From Chryseobacterium oleae (lineage in GTDB: Bacteria > Bacteroidota > Bacteroidia > Flavobacteriales > Weeksellaceae): 64,000 bases of DNA. The DNA lies in the NCBI RefSeq assembly GCF_900115055.1, contig NZ_FOVD01000001.1:1116001-1180000 (forward strand), in the 5' to 3' direction. The notes beneath the pieces were generated by a model. That model had not been told where the DNA came from. It saw only the letters and a program-made list of their open reading frames with translations, and searched no databases. Positions 8,317-16,989 of this stretch are shown here, in pieces. A program made the position numbers and the translations under genes. Numbering within the stretch: position 1 is the first letter of the stretch; every line of letters starts with the position of its first letter.

Positions 8317-8913
8317 ATGAGATATTTAGAAAAAATTCAAGCATTTCTTCCATTAGGATATATATATTTAATTATACTTGGACTATTAAAGGAAACTATC
8401 CTTTTTTATCCTTTAGGAATCAATATTTTGAAGTATTCTTCTCTTACAGATATTCTGATCAGCCCTGTTTCAGATATGATCTCCAATCCTATACTGATCC
8501 TAATGGTGCTTTCGGTAGTGCTCCTTTTCTTTTTAATTCAGGTTTTATTTATTAAATACAGCCATACGAATCTGGTTCAGAAAATACTGAAAAGCTACAG
8601 AATGAATCAGGATCTGGATAAGCGTCAACTTCGAAAAGCTTTGATTCCTGTATTTGTGATACTGGTAGGATTTGAGCTTTTGGCTCTGTTTGTAGGATTG
8701 GGAATTGGACAAGGGGTGAAAATTAAAAAGAGGCTGGATACCCAGACTTTAAAACAAAATTACACCCTTACCAACAGTTCGGGAGAAACAGCCCAGATCT
8801 ACCTTATTGACATCAACAGTATTTATTACTTTTATGTCAAAAAGGGCGAAAAACAGATTAAAATAGCTCCTGTCGGGAGTATTGGCCACCTGGAAGTTAT
8901 CAATAAAAACTAA
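8317..8913 (+). CDS. Predicted inner-membrane protein, unknown
   Basis: The protein has 198 residues with at least three hydrophobic segments (around residues 12-30, 55-80 and 110-135) followed by a hydrophilic tail from ~140 to the end that could face the periplasm. I recognise no family. A -7-like box TATTTTTG (8282-8289) precedes it, so it may have its own promoter. It sits 97 bp after the bacteriocin-like peptide and overlaps functionally with nothing else nearby. A role as immunity or export helper for that peptide is possible but is only inferred from position. Confidence 0.6.
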   Translation: MRYLEKIQAFLPLGYIYLIILGLLKETILFYPLGINILKYSSLTDILISPVSDMISNPILILMVLSVVLLFFLIQVLFIKYSHTNLVQKILKSYRMNQDLDKRQLRKALIPVFVILVGFELLALFVGLGIGQGVKIKKRLDTQTLKQNYTLTNSSGETAQIYLIDINSIYYFYVKKGEKQIKIAPVGSIGHLEVINKN

Positions 8914-8914
8914 T

Positions 8915-9163
8915 ATGAGAAACAAACTAATAACCGAATACACTGATGAAGAACTGATAAATAATGAAAAGAAGCTCAAAATTCTAACCGTTATACTGGG
9001 AGCCTCCATAATACTGCTATTTTCTGCCACCATCGTACTGACGGTCATCAAAGGTTTCACAGCAATCATGATCGTCCCGATCTGTATTCTCCCGCTGCTC
9101 ATCATCAATATTATTAACTGGAGAGGGTTTAAAAAAGAAAAGGAGAGAAGAAATTTAAACTGA
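8915..9163 (+). CDS. Small two-helix membrane protein
   Basis: With the start at 8915 (MRNKLITEYTDEELINNEKK) the protein has 82 residues: a polar N-terminus with the motif TDEELINNEKKLK, two transmembrane helices (about 25-47 and 51-67) and a basic tail (KKEKERR). Proteins of this layout are common in Flavobacteriia and are uncharacterised. The start lies 1 bp after the stop of the preceding membrane protein, so the two are very likely co-translated. A frame extension to 8882 overlaps that gene and is rejected. Confidence 0.7.
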   Translation: MRNKLITEYTDEELINNEKKLKILTVILGASIILLFSATIVLTVIKGFTAIMIVPICILPLLIINIINWRGFKKEKERRNLN

Positions 9164-9204
9164 ATTGTCTCCGTTGAAATTACGGTAAAAAAATAGTCGT
9201 AATA

Positions 9205-9231
9205 AGTCTTATATTTTTATAAGGCTTTTTT
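9205..9231 (+). terminator. Intrinsic terminator
   Basis: AGTCTTATA (9205-9213) pairs with TATAAGGCT (9218-9226) with one G-U pair. The stem runs straight into six T. Confidence 0.7.
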
Positions 9232-9399
9232 ATTGTCCTTATTCCTATATACATTCAATTAAATTTTAAACACAAAATAAACAATATTGATTGCTTAATT
9301 CAATCAATAAATAAAAATCACAATATTTTTATCACCAATAATTGAAATACTGTTTATTTTTTATACATTTATCACGCGCTAAAAACAATATTAATTACT

Positions 9400-9768
9400 A
9401 TGAAAAAAACATTCCTGTTTGCTATTGCAGGTTTCTGCTTCCTGGCTTCATGCAACAACGAAAGTATGGCTACTACAGCTCAAGAAAACCAGAAAACAGA
9501 AGCTGTTCAGAATTTCAAACGTGCTATTACTGCCGTGAACACTTCTAAAGATCTTCCTCAGAGCGAAGAAAAACAAAATCCCGAGTATCAGTTTCCTCAG
9601 TTAAGCGAAAAAAGGAAAGATATCCTTCTTCCAGCAGCCAAGTCTCTTATCAAATCAACCGGAGTAAAAGACGAACAGATTGAAAAAAATACTCACGGTG
9701 ATAAAACTAAAATTATCTTGTGGGCAATGGAAATCTTCCAGGACAACTACACCAATTCTTCTTTGTAA
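9400..9768 (+). CDS. Small lipoprotein, unknown
   Basis: The protein has 122 residues with a signal peptide ending in the lipobox LASC (Cys19), followed by NNES. The mature part is polar and predicted to be mostly helical (NFKRAITAVNTS, RKDILLPAAKSLIKSTG, ILWAMEIFQDNY). I know no matching family. It is 27 bp upstream of another secreted protein on the same strand, so they may be co-expressed. Function unknown. Confidence 0.65.
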   Translation: MKKTFLFAIAGFCFLASCNNESMATTAQENQKTEAVQNFKRAITAVNTSKDLPQSEEKQNPEYQFPQLSEKRKDILLPAAKSLIKSTGVKDEQIEKNTHGDKTKIILWAMEIFQDNYTNSSL

Positions 9769-9795
9769 CCTTAAAGCTTTAATTATTAAATCCAT

Positions 9796-10308
9796 ATGAA
9801 AAATATTTCAGCATTCCTTTTATTACTAATCGGAACTTTCGCATATGCCCAGATGGGAAGCATGACTATTTATAATTTCTCAACCCAGAGCGTTACTTAC
9901 AGACTTGTAGGAACCAATGACAATAGCCAGCCAATAGACTGCCAGCCAATCGTTGAAGGCTCTCCTGCCTTTTCATTAGCTCCAGCAGCAATGGTAGCTT
10001 ATCCTCAATACAATACTAGCTATCTGTCAACACCGCCTATCAATCAATGGGCCGTAATTTCGGAAGCTATAGGAATTCCCGGCCAGACTTACAATGTTTC
10101 CGGAGGCATAGCTATCGGAACAGCGATTACATCCATTACATCCTGGCAGTCTATAGACCTTAATTTTGCTAATGGAGAACATATACAACTTGGTAGAGAC
10201 TGCGGATACGTAAACAGTCATCATGGAGCCTTCAATGGTTCAACAGCCAGCGGAATCACTGCAACGTGGAACTATTTAGGAAACAACGTGGTTGTATTTA
10301 TCAACTAA
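9796..10308 (+). CDS. Secreted beta-rich protein, unknown
   Basis: The protein has 170 residues with a signal peptide (cleavage after AYAQ near residue 19). The mature part has alternating hydrophobic/polar residues typical of a beta-sandwich, with two Cys (DCQP, RDCGY) that may pair, and a conserved-looking end WNYLGNNVVVFIN. I recognise no domain. A strong terminator follows at 10336-10363. Confidence 0.65.
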   Translation: MKNISAFLLLLIGTFAYAQMGSMTIYNFSTQSVTYRLVGTNDNSQPIDCQPIVEGSPAFSLAPAAMVAYPQYNTSYLSTPPINQWAVISEAIGIPGQTYNVSGGIAIGTAITSITSWQSIDLNFANGEHIQLGRDCGYVNSHHGAFNGSTASGITATWNYLGNNVVVFIN

Positions 10309-10335
10309 TATAATTTTATCCAATAAAGATTACAG

Positions 10336-10363
10336 CAGGCTCAATGATTGAGCCTGTTTTTTT
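10336..10363 (+). terminator. Intrinsic terminator
   Basis: A 9-bp perfect stem (CAGGCTCAA / TTGAGCCTG) with a 3-nt loop is followed by seven T. Confidence 0.85.
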
Positions 10364-10432
10364 ATTAACCTTTTTACAAAAAAATACGCTATCTTAAAGT
10401 AATAAACCAAGTCTTTCAACTGTTATTACATT

Positions 10433-11353
10433 ATGAAAAATATCTGCTTACTTCTGTTTTTATTTTTTGCCGTTACTGTTGTTTCAGCGCAGAAAGGCAA
10501 TATGGAAAGGTCTTTTGAAACCTCCGACCATGTCAGGATCAATTATAAAGTTTCCGGAAAAGGAGAAGCATGCATCTATGTTCCGGGAGGTCCGGGGCAG
10601 GGATATCCGTCATTTGAACTTTTGGGCGGAAGCAGTCTTGAAAAAAATATGAAAATGATTTATATGGACCAGCGGGGTTCAGGACAATCGGGGACATCAG
10701 ACAATTATCATCTGGAGGCCATGGTTCAGGATATAGAAGAGCTCAGACAGCACCTGAAGCTTGATCAGGTTTTTCTGCTTGCTCATTCTTTTGGAGGAAT
10801 TATCGCAACTCATTACGCTAAAAAATATCCTCAACATACGAAAGGATTGATTCTGGCTAATATTACACTTCATTTTCTCAACAATGAATCTTTAAAAGAA
10901 CAGATTGAATATGGAAACAGCCTGTTGCAACAACCCAATAAAACCGTTCCTGAAGACAGTCTTTCTGCTGAGCTATCAAAAATAAGTGCAGCACTAAGGA
11001 AGAAAAGAATCGGGTATAAATTTCTTACCGAAGATATTGAAACCATTAAGCAGACCGATAAAATAGATTCCCTTCACCCAAGAATCATAGATTTCGGGAT
11101 GGCCGTAATTTCGAAACCAAAAGATTATCCTGAATATTACATGGATCATGCACCATTCACCAAAGATATTCATGTTCCTGTTTTAATTATCACCGGGAAA
11201 AACGATAAAGCTGTAGGAACACAGCATTACAAAACATTTCAGTTCCCTGATCAAAAAGTGGCATCTATTGATGGCGGGCACCTTTTGTACTATGAGAAAA
11301 ACAAGGAGTTTACAAATGCAGTCCTGAGTTTTGTGCGAAAACATAAAAAGTAA
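10433..11353 (+). CDS. Secreted alpha/beta-hydrolase, proline-iminopeptidase-like
   Basis: The protein has 306 residues with a signal peptide (cleavage after VVSAQ, residue 20). The oxyanion/HG region reads [11 protein letters not shown]. The motif [10 protein letters not shown] is characteristic of proline iminopeptidase relatives. The nucleophile elbow is AHSFGG (Ser119), and the triad is completed by Asp258 (TGKNDKAVG) and His283 (DGGHLLYYE). It probably hydrolyses a peptide or ester in the periplasm; the substrate cannot be told. It is an isolated gene. Confidence 0.85.
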   Translation: MKNICLLLFLFFAVTVVSAQKGNMERSFETSDHVRINYKVSGKGEACIYVPGGPGQGYPSFELLGGSSLEKNMKMIYMDQRGSGQSGTSDNYHLEAMVQDIEELRQHLKLDQVFLLAHSFGGIIATHYAKKYPQHTKGLILANITLHFLNNESLKEQIEYGNSLLQQPNKTVPEDSLSAELSKISAALRKKRIGYKFLTEDIETIKQTDKIDSLHPRIIDFGMAVISKPKDYPEYYMDHAPFTKDIHVPVLIITGKNDKAVGTQHYKTFQFPDQKVASIDGGHLLYYEKNKEFTNAVLSFVRKHKK

Positions 11354-11471
11354 CTCATTTTAATCCATCAAATACAGCTGGAATACCGATAAACAGGTTG
11401 ATATGACTCTTTTATTTTAGGCCAACAGTAGAAATTTCATTAATTTCGGGGCTCTAAAAAATAATACCAAA

Positions 11472-12413
11472 ATGAAAAATAATTTGTTTTTATCCGGTTT
11501 CTGGACCAGAATATGGGCCTTACTCATTGATTCGTTGATCCTTGGAATATTAGGGTTTATATTAGGTTTCACCTTTGAAAACATCTTTATTTCGATGGGA
11601 GAAAGCGCCAAATTCATTGGCTGGATTATTTCTCTGACTTATTTTTCAATTTTAAATTCTAAGATCAACAATGGTCAGACCCTTGGTAAAAAATTCATGA
11701 AGATTCAGGTGACTGATATTGAAGGAAAAACGATTGATTTAAAAACTTCATTCATCAGAACTTTAATCCTCACTACTCCATTTTTTCTGAACGGATTTAA
11801 AATTCCGGGATCAGATGCATTCTCTGTGATTAACATTATCCAGTCGATCATTATTTTTACATCAGGTATAGGAATCATCATTTTTTACGTCTTCAACAAA
11901 GAAACAAGACAGTCTCTGCATGATATCTTAATGAAAACCTATGTTGTTCGGGACCACAGAAATACTTCCGTTACAATGATGCCTCCACTGAAGAAATTAC
12001 CGTTTTATATCACAGGTGGACTTCTTTCCCTTATCATCATCACATCCGTTTATAATTTTAACAGCAACAGCGAAATAAAAGAATTGATTCCTGTTTATGA
12101 AAAAATTTCACAGCAGGACCATGTTTTAAGAACTACCGTTTCAATGAATTACTTTCCGCCTGAAAATCAAAAGCCTGTCTATACTATATCCATAAGAACA
12201 GATCAAAAACAGGAGTTCAACGGCAAGATGGAGAACGACCCGGTTGTCAAAGAAACCGTTGAAACATTTATCACTAGCAATGTTTATAAAACAGATCAAA
12301 GCATACTAAACATAGTGATCGGTTCAGGATTCGATATTGGCATAGCAAGAAAATATTATTCTTACAACGTCGTTAAACCTATTTATCAATGGAAAGAAGT
12401 ACTCAAAAAATAA
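11472..12413 (+). CDS. RDD-family membrane protein
   Basis: The protein has 313 residues. The N-terminal ~150 form an RDD domain: GFWTRIWALLIDSLILGILG with the Arg and Asp that name the family, a second helix (SAKFIGWIISLTYFSIL), the GQTLGKKFMKIQV loop, and a third helix region ending HDILMKTYVV. A further helix (about 177-195) precedes a soluble C-terminal domain of ~110 residues with no known match. RDD proteins are linked to ion/H+ exchange or compatible-solute transport, but most are uncharacterised. Confidence 0.8.
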   Translation: MKNNLFLSGFWTRIWALLIDSLILGILGFILGFTFENIFISMGESAKFIGWIISLTYFSILNSKINNGQTLGKKFMKIQVTDIEGKTIDLKTSFIRTLILTTPFFLNGFKIPGSDAFSVINIIQSIIIFTSGIGIIIFYVFNKETRQSLHDILMKTYVVRDHRNTSVTMMPPLKKLPFYITGGLLSLIIITSVYNFNSNSEIKELIPVYEKISQQDHVLRTTVSMNYFPPENQKPVYTISIRTDQKQEFNGKMENDPVVKETVETFITSNVYKTDQSILNIVIGSGFDIGIARKYYSYNVVKPIYQWKEVLKK

Positions 12414-12435
12414 TCCCCTGAAAATAATCAATATA

Positions 12436-12467
12436 AAAACGCACCATGAGTGCGTTTTCTTTTTTTA
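12436..12467 (+). terminator. Intrinsic terminator
   Basis: AAAACGCAC pairs with GTGCGTTTT over a 5-nt loop and is followed by a CTTTTTTT tail. Confidence 0.8.
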
Positions 12468-12482
12468 TAAGCTGTGAGGTTT

Positions 12483-12531
12483 ATTTTGTGGGTTTTGGCG
12501 CGGCCTGCGGCCGCGCCAAAACCCACAAAAT
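12483..12531. repeat. GC-rich palindrome 1 (23-bp perfect stem)
   Basis: A perfect inverted repeat with 23-bp arms (12483-12505 and 12509-12531) and a 3-nt centre. The inner core is GCGCGGCCTGCGGCCGCGC, very GC-rich against an AT-rich background. The next 50 bp contain a second palindrome with the same core. It lies between convergent genes (RDD and mdh), downstream of an ordinary terminator, so it is more than a terminator would need. Confidence 0.8.
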
Positions 12532-12556
12532 CCTCTAAAGAATTCAGATAAAAAAA

Positions 12557-12583
12557 CTCAGCGCGGCCTCCGGCCGCGCTGAG
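12557..12583. repeat. GC-rich palindrome 2 (12-bp perfect stem)
   Basis: CTCAGCGCGGCC (12557-12568) and GGCCGCGCTGAG (12572-12583) form a perfect stem around TCC. It shares the core GCGCGGCC-TnC-GGCCGCGC with palindrome 1, while the outer arms differ. It may end mdh transcription on the minus strand. Confidence 0.75.
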
Positions 12584-12606
12584 CTATTATATAAAGCTTA
12601 AATCAA

Positions 12607-13533
12607 TTAAAACTTAAGATCTCCGTTCACTTCTCTCACAGCATTAGCTGCTTCAGCAAACTTCAACTGCTCATCTGCAGTAAGCGTTACGTTAACAATC
12701 TTCTCTACTCCGTTTGCTCCGATAATAGCCGGAACACCTAAGCAGATATCATTTTGTCCGTATTCACCTTCAAGCATTAGAGAACAAGGGATCATTTTTT
12801 TCTGGTCGCAAGCAATCGCCTGAACCATTACAGAAACTGCTGCACCTGGTGCATACCAAGCTGAAGTTCCTAATAATTTAGTTAATGTAGCTCCTCCTAC
12901 TTTAGTTTCTTCGATAACGTATTTTTGTTGCTCGTCATCTAAGAATTCAGTTACAGGAACACCGTTTCTTGTCGCTTTGCTCAATAATGGAAGCATTCCT
13001 GTATCACTGTGTGCAGCGATTACCATACCGTCTACATCAGAGATTGGGCTTTCCAAAGCTTCAGCCAATCTGTATTTGAATCTTGCAGAGTCTAATGCAC
13101 CACCCATTCCGATGATTTTGTGCTTAGGAAGACCTGAAGTTTTGTGTACTAAATAAGCCATAGTATCCATTGGGTTGGAAACCACAATGATGATCACTTC
13201 CGGAGAATTCTTTACCAGGTTTTGAGTAACTTCTTTCACGATACCAGCATTGATACCGATAAGCTCTTCTCTTGTCATTCCAGGTTTTCTTGGAATACCT
13301 GAAGTAATTACTGCTACATGAGAACCTGCAGTTTTGCTGTAATCTCCTGTTGTTCCGGTAATTTTTGTATCGAATCCGTTCAACGATGCAGTCTGCATCA
13401 AATCCATTGCTTTACCTTCCGCAAATCCTTCTTTAATGTCTACTAAAACTACTTCTGAACAGAAGTTTTTCATTGCGATGTATTCTGCACAGCTTGCTCC
13501 TACAGCGCCTGCACCTACTACAGTTACTTTCAT
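12607..13533 (-). CDS. mdh: Malate dehydrogenase (LDH-like type)
   Basis: The 308-residue protein interconverts malate and oxaloacetate with NAD in the TCA cycle. Visible features are the Rossmann motif GAGAVGAS (7-14), Asp32 for NAD selectivity, the substrate arginines Arg82 and Arg88 in the mobile loop IPRKPGMTREEL, Asn120 (SNPMD), Arg151 (LDSARF) and the catalytic His175 (AAHSDTG). Arg at position 82 rather than Gln marks malate over lactate specificity. In most homologues the residue after the catalytic His is Gly; here it is Ser. The gene is monocistronic with a good promoter at 13587-13617. Confidence 0.95.
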   Translation of the reverse strand: MKVTVVGAGAVGASCAEYIAMKNFCSEVVLVDIKEGFAEGKAMDLMQTASLNGFDTKITGTTGDYSKTAGSHVAVITSGIPRKPGMTREELIGINAGIVKEVTQNLVKNSPEVIIIVVSNPMDTMAYLVHKTSGLPKHKIIGMGGALDSARFKYRLAEALESPISDVDGMVIAAHSDTGMLPLLSKATRNGVPVTEFLDDEQQKYVIEETKVGGATLTKLLGTSAWYAPGAAVSVMVQAIACDQKKMIPCSLMLEGEYGQNDICLGVPAIIGANGVEKIVNVTLTADEQLKFAEAANAVREVNGDLKF

Positions 13534-13586
13534 ATTGTATACTTTTTTTAAATTATTTTTTAGTTTAGTCTAAAAATTGAAACGCC

Positions 13587-13617
13587 CAAATTTAACAATT
13601 CCTGAAAATGTGGGCAA
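13587..13617 (-). promoter_or_regulatory. Promoter of mdh
   Basis: On the minus strand TTG (13617-13615) is separated by 20 bp from TAAATTTG (13594-13587), a full match to the Bacteroidota TTG / TAnnTTTG pattern. The start codon lies about 54 bp downstream. Confidence 0.6.
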
Positions 13618-13649
13618 TTTTTCAGGAATTAAATTAGGGTTCAATGAAA

Positions 13650-14201
13650 TTAATTGACGTTCAGTAAAAACGTATATAGTTTTTTTGCTCCTGAAAGGAC
13701 TTCATTGTAGTTGTCTTCAGCCACTTCAGTATCCAGGACTTCTTTGAAGTTTTTCCACATCGGGCCAGTGTTTTCCTGGTAGCATCCGAAGAAATTGAAA
13801 GTCACATGGTCAAAACCTTCTGTTTTAGAAAGCTGTTTGGCGATCACGTTTCCACCCAAAGTAGAACCTTCGATCACGTACATAGCTCCTAAAGCTTCAT
13901 GCTCATTCTCAAATTCAAGATCATGGGAAACAGTTTGGTTTTCCAGAGAAAGGCTTTCAAGATCCTTTTCGATAAGGGAAAGTTTCTTTCTGTTGTTAAG
14001 TTGAAGCTTCTCTGAATATTTATCAGAAAGGCTTCCGAATATTTTATCTTCACTGTGAAGAAGCATCAGATAATTCGTATGAATGATCTTTTTGTAATCT
14101 TCCAGGGTGAAAGTCTTATTAAAAATTTTTTCAGAATTGAAAAGTTTCTCTGCAGCATCGTGATATTCCGCTGTATTTTGCTTAAGATACTCTGATACCA
14201 T
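13650..14201 (-). CDS. bphO: Heme oxygenase (biliverdin-producing, BphO type)
   Basis: The 183-residue protein opens heme to biliverdin, CO and iron, supplying the chromophore of the phytochrome encoded immediately upstream. The proximal heme ligand is probably His14 in AEYHDAAEK. The distal helix is visible in YVIEGSTLGGNVIAKQL, where the Gly-rich kink sits over the heme. It follows the phytochrome gene by 27 bp on the same strand, the classic bphP-bphO operon order. It could also serve iron release from heme, but the linkage favours chromophore supply. Confidence 0.9.
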   Translation of the reverse strand: MVSEYLKQNTAEYHDAAEKLFNSEKIFNKTFTLEDYKKIIHTNYLMLLHSEDKIFGSLSDKYSEKLQLNNRKKLSLIEKDLESLSLENQTVSHDLEFENEHEALGAMYVIEGSTLGGNVIAKQLSKTEGFDHVTFNFFGCYQENTGPMWKNFKEVLDTEVAEDNYNEVLSGAKKLYTFLLNVN

Positions 14202-14228
14202 AAATAAGGTTTTTAAAGTTTCCCAAAT

Positions 14229-16418
14229 TTACGGTTTTTTGAACGTTAAAATGAAACAAGTACCCTCTTTATTGTTATCATAATCCACATTTCCACCAAT
14301 CCTTTTCATGATTCTGTGCACAATGGACAGCCCTACTCCATTCCCCTTAAATTTTTTCGCATTATCCATCCGGTTGAAGATTTTAAACATCTTATGCTTT
14401 TCCTCCTGTGGAATCCCGATTCCATTGTCTGAGATCCTGTACACAATATGTCCGTCCTCTTCCGCTCCCCAGATTTCCACTTTAGGTTCATCTTTATGAG
14501 AGGAATATTTCACGGCATTATTGATAATATTTAAAAACACCTGATGAAGCATCGTTTTATCTGCTAAGACATCCGGACATTCCTTGATAATGACCTCACT
14601 TTTCGGACTTTCGAAAGTGATTTTTGCGTTTTCTGAGATCTTAAGAATGGTATTAGCCGGCTGTAAACGCTCCAATTCTATCTCACTGTGTTTTGCACGG
14701 CTGAGCTGGAGAACATCATGCATCATTTCCGCCATATTGTCGATTTCCTCAACAATAGACGTCAGTTTATTTTTATTTTTTTCTGTCTTTTCAAAATTGG
14801 CAAGCAGCATTTGCGCATTCAGCTTCATCACGGTCAGAGGCGTTCCCAGATCATGCGAAATGGTATAAGAAAAACTGTCAAGCTCCTCATTGACCTTTCT
14901 CAGCTCATTGTTCAGGGCTTTGATGGCGTTGTACTGTTTATGCGACGTTTCAAGGATCACATCCCGGACAGTCTGCACAGAACTGATATCTCTGGAATTC
15001 CATCTTCTGGAGTTTCCTTTAATATTTTCTGTAAATATGTTAAAAGATGTTCTTGGCGAAACAATATGTTTTTCCTGTCCATCCTGAACCACCACCCCGA
15101 TTTTCTTCTCCGGATTTCCCGCCCAGCTGATATGCTCATCAAATTCTTTACGGAACCAGATCAGCATTTCTTTTTTACTTCTTTCGATAAAATAGATAAT
15201 AATTCCGGCTGCACTTTCATCCAGCCCAAGTTCCTCGCCGTAATCTTTAAGGAAACTTCTGCTGACAAAAATACTCTCCGTTGTATTTTCAAGGGCCCAA
15301 TGGGCAATAACTTCAATGATTCCTCGTTCAGGAACCGTTCCTACAGTCACTATATCACCTTCAGCAATGATCACTAAGCCATCTGCCTCAGGTAGTTTTC
15401 TTATTTTGGCTTTATTGTCCGCCAAAGAGTCGAACAGGTTATTATGTTTTAAAAACTCCGCTTTCAGCTGTGACGATTTTTCGTTCAGTTCCAGACGGTA
15501 ATTTAATTCGTTTTTAGATTTAAATGAAGAATAGGCATTAGAAGCCAAAGCCGTAAAAATACCGGCCTGCACCCTGTCTTCAAGGTCAATATGCTTAGCC
15601 TCCGAATTCTGACACGTTACCAGGCCCCAAAGATGATCCTCAATGATAATGGACACACTGAAGCTGGAAGAAGCCCCGGAATTTTTAATGTATTGCCCAT
15701 GAACAGGCGACATTCCCCGCGAAGCTGCAAAAGTAAGATCAATAGCCTCATCCGTTCTGCTGATCAGTGGAACCGTATCCGCATGAACATTACTGAAAAT
15801 TCTTTTTCTTTTCTTTAAATAAAGTTCTCGGGCTTGTCTCGGGATATCGGATTCCGGATAATGAAGACCCAGATAGCTTTCCATATCTTCATCCCTCCTT
15901 TCTGCAATCACTTTTCCGGAACCGTCCATCATAAATTTATACACCATCATCCGGTCATAATTTACAATCTTGGAAAGGGTACTCAGCAACTGTTCCCAAA
16001 GCTCCTTTTCATTGTCGATGACATAGAAATTGTCATATTTATTGGAAATACGCTTATTCGGGTTTTCCAATACCGCCTCGAATTCAAGGAAAATATGTTT
16101 TCCGCTTCTGAAAATGGAAAAATGATATTCCTTTCCACTGATAAACACCTTATCAAAATGCGTTTCGTTTTCTCTTTTTGTAAAGTCTTTCAGAGAAGCG
16201 TACAAATCAGAATCCATCACAGAACGGAAAATTTCAGGAAAATCCATAAGACTTCTCCCAAAAAGCTCTTCCGCATTTTCGATTCTGAATATATCCGAAA
16301 TATTCCTGCTGAAAAAAGTGATGGAGTGCGATTCTGCATCAATGCCAATCAGGTATCCAAAACTTTGTATATACCCAGGAATATGGATGGGCTCCTCATG
16401 ACACTCTACAAAATTCAT
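14229..16418 (-). CDS. bphP: Bacteriophytochrome histidine kinase
   Basis: The 729-residue protein has PAS-GAF-PHY-HisKA-HATPase order. Cys6 (VECHEEPIHIPG) is the biliverdin-attachment Cys. The GAF signature YPESDIPRQARELY has Asp191, and His240 (SPVHGQYI) matches His260 of Deinococcus BphP. The position of Deinococcus His290 is Gln270 here (LWGLVTCQN). The PHY tongue has PRTSF (455-459) and WAG (432-434). HisKA has phospho-acceptor His522 (TISHDLGTPL). The ATPase boxes NNAVKYSS, DNGIGIP and GNGVGLS are intact. It should be a red/far-red sensor kinase. No response regulator is adjacent. TATATTTG (minus strand, 16443-16436) may be its -7 box. Confidence 0.95.
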   Translation of the reverse strand: MNFVECHEEPIHIPGYIQSFGYLIGIDAESHSITFFSRNISDIFRIENAEELFGRSLMDFPEIFRSVMDSDLYASLKDFTKRENETHFDKVFISGKEYHFSIFRSGKHIFLEFEAVLENPNKRISNKYDNFYVIDNEKELWEQLLSTLSKIVNYDRMMVYKFMMDGSGKVIAERRDEDMESYLGLHYPESDIPRQARELYLKKRKRIFSNVHADTVPLISRTDEAIDLTFAASRGMSPVHGQYIKNSGASSSFSVSIIIEDHLWGLVTCQNSEAKHIDLEDRVQAGIFTALASNAYSSFKSKNELNYRLELNEKSSQLKAEFLKHNNLFDSLADNKAKIRKLPEADGLVIIAEGDIVTVGTVPERGIIEVIAHWALENTTESIFVSRSFLKDYGEELGLDESAAGIIIYFIERSKKEMLIWFRKEFDEHISWAGNPEKKIGVVVQDGQEKHIVSPRTSFNIFTENIKGNSRRWNSRDISSVQTVRDVILETSHKQYNAIKALNNELRKVNEELDSFSYTISHDLGTPLTVMKLNAQMLLANFEKTEKNKNKLTSIVEEIDNMAEMMHDVLQLSRAKHSEIELERLQPANTILKISENAKITFESPKSEVIIKECPDVLADKTMLHQVFLNIINNAVKYSSHKDEPKVEIWGAEEDGHIVYRISDNGIGIPQEEKHKMFKIFNRMDNAKKFKGNGVGLSIVHRIMKRIGGNVDYDNNKEGTCFILTFKKP

Positions 16419-16443
16419 ATCTTTCTTTGATCTACCAAATATA

Positions 16444-16799
16444 ACGATTTTTTTAACGACATATTACTTTGTGGTACGAAATCACGGAAGTCCTTAAAAC
16501 ACCGTCATCCCTGCAATCCGTGACATGAATCCGTCTGATTTTCAGCCCTGATACGCTTGCTTTTTCAATACTGATAATGGCATTTCATTTATAATATACT
16601 AAAAATTTAAGAGCCGGTCAAGTTTAATTTTCCCATCATGATTCATCACATGAATTTTACATTAACTCCTAAAATAATTGTGTTAATTAAACAAAATTTA
16701 TTAAATTTATATCACCAAATAATGAATACGTTTAGAAATTATTGAATTTTTTTGCATTATTTTCAATTAAACTCTCATTTAAATTCAAATAATCAGACT
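16444..16799. other. AT-rich intergenic region between bphP and the small ORF
   Basis: About 356 bp between divergent genes. It should hold both promoters. The half near 16500-16560 contains a CGTCATCCCTGCAATCCG-like segment reminiscent of dispersed intergenic repeats. The half near 16,680-16,790 is very AT-rich. I see no further reading frame worth calling. Confidence 0.5.
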
Positions 16800-16967
16800 A
16801 TGAAAAAGTTCCCTTTAATTATCCTCACCCCTATCCCCATATCAGGAATCGGAATTCATTGCGAAGACTGTAGTGGAAAAGCCTACAAATATTCGGAAAA
16901 GCTGATGACTACAATAAGTTCCATGAATTGGAGCAAGTCCATTTCCAATTTCCAGGCGACTAAATAA
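16800..16967 (+). CDS. Small protein of 55 residues, unknown
   Basis: The frame opens with MKKFPLIILTPIPISGIGIH, which looks like a short export or membrane-insertion signal. It continues with a CxxC (CEDC) and a polar helix (YKYSEKLMTTISSMNWSKS). It ends 22 bp before the porin gene on the same strand, so it would be the first gene of the porin-transporter-SDH run. I know no homologue. It may be a real small protein or a leader; the support is only the start context and position. Confidence 0.4.
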   Translation: MKKFPLIILTPIPISGIGIHCEDCSGKAYKYSEKLMTTISSMNWSKSISNFQATK

Positions 16968-16989
16968 TAATTTTTTAAACACAAATACT

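Noticed and set aside
12483..12583. GC-rich palindromes as ends of an insertion sequence
   Set aside because: There is no transposase between or near them, and they are only 50 bp apart.
14688..15377. 229-codon open frame on the plus strand inside bphP
   Set aside because: It is antisense to well-conserved phytochrome domains (GAF-PHY-HisKA), and its translation has no recognisable domain.
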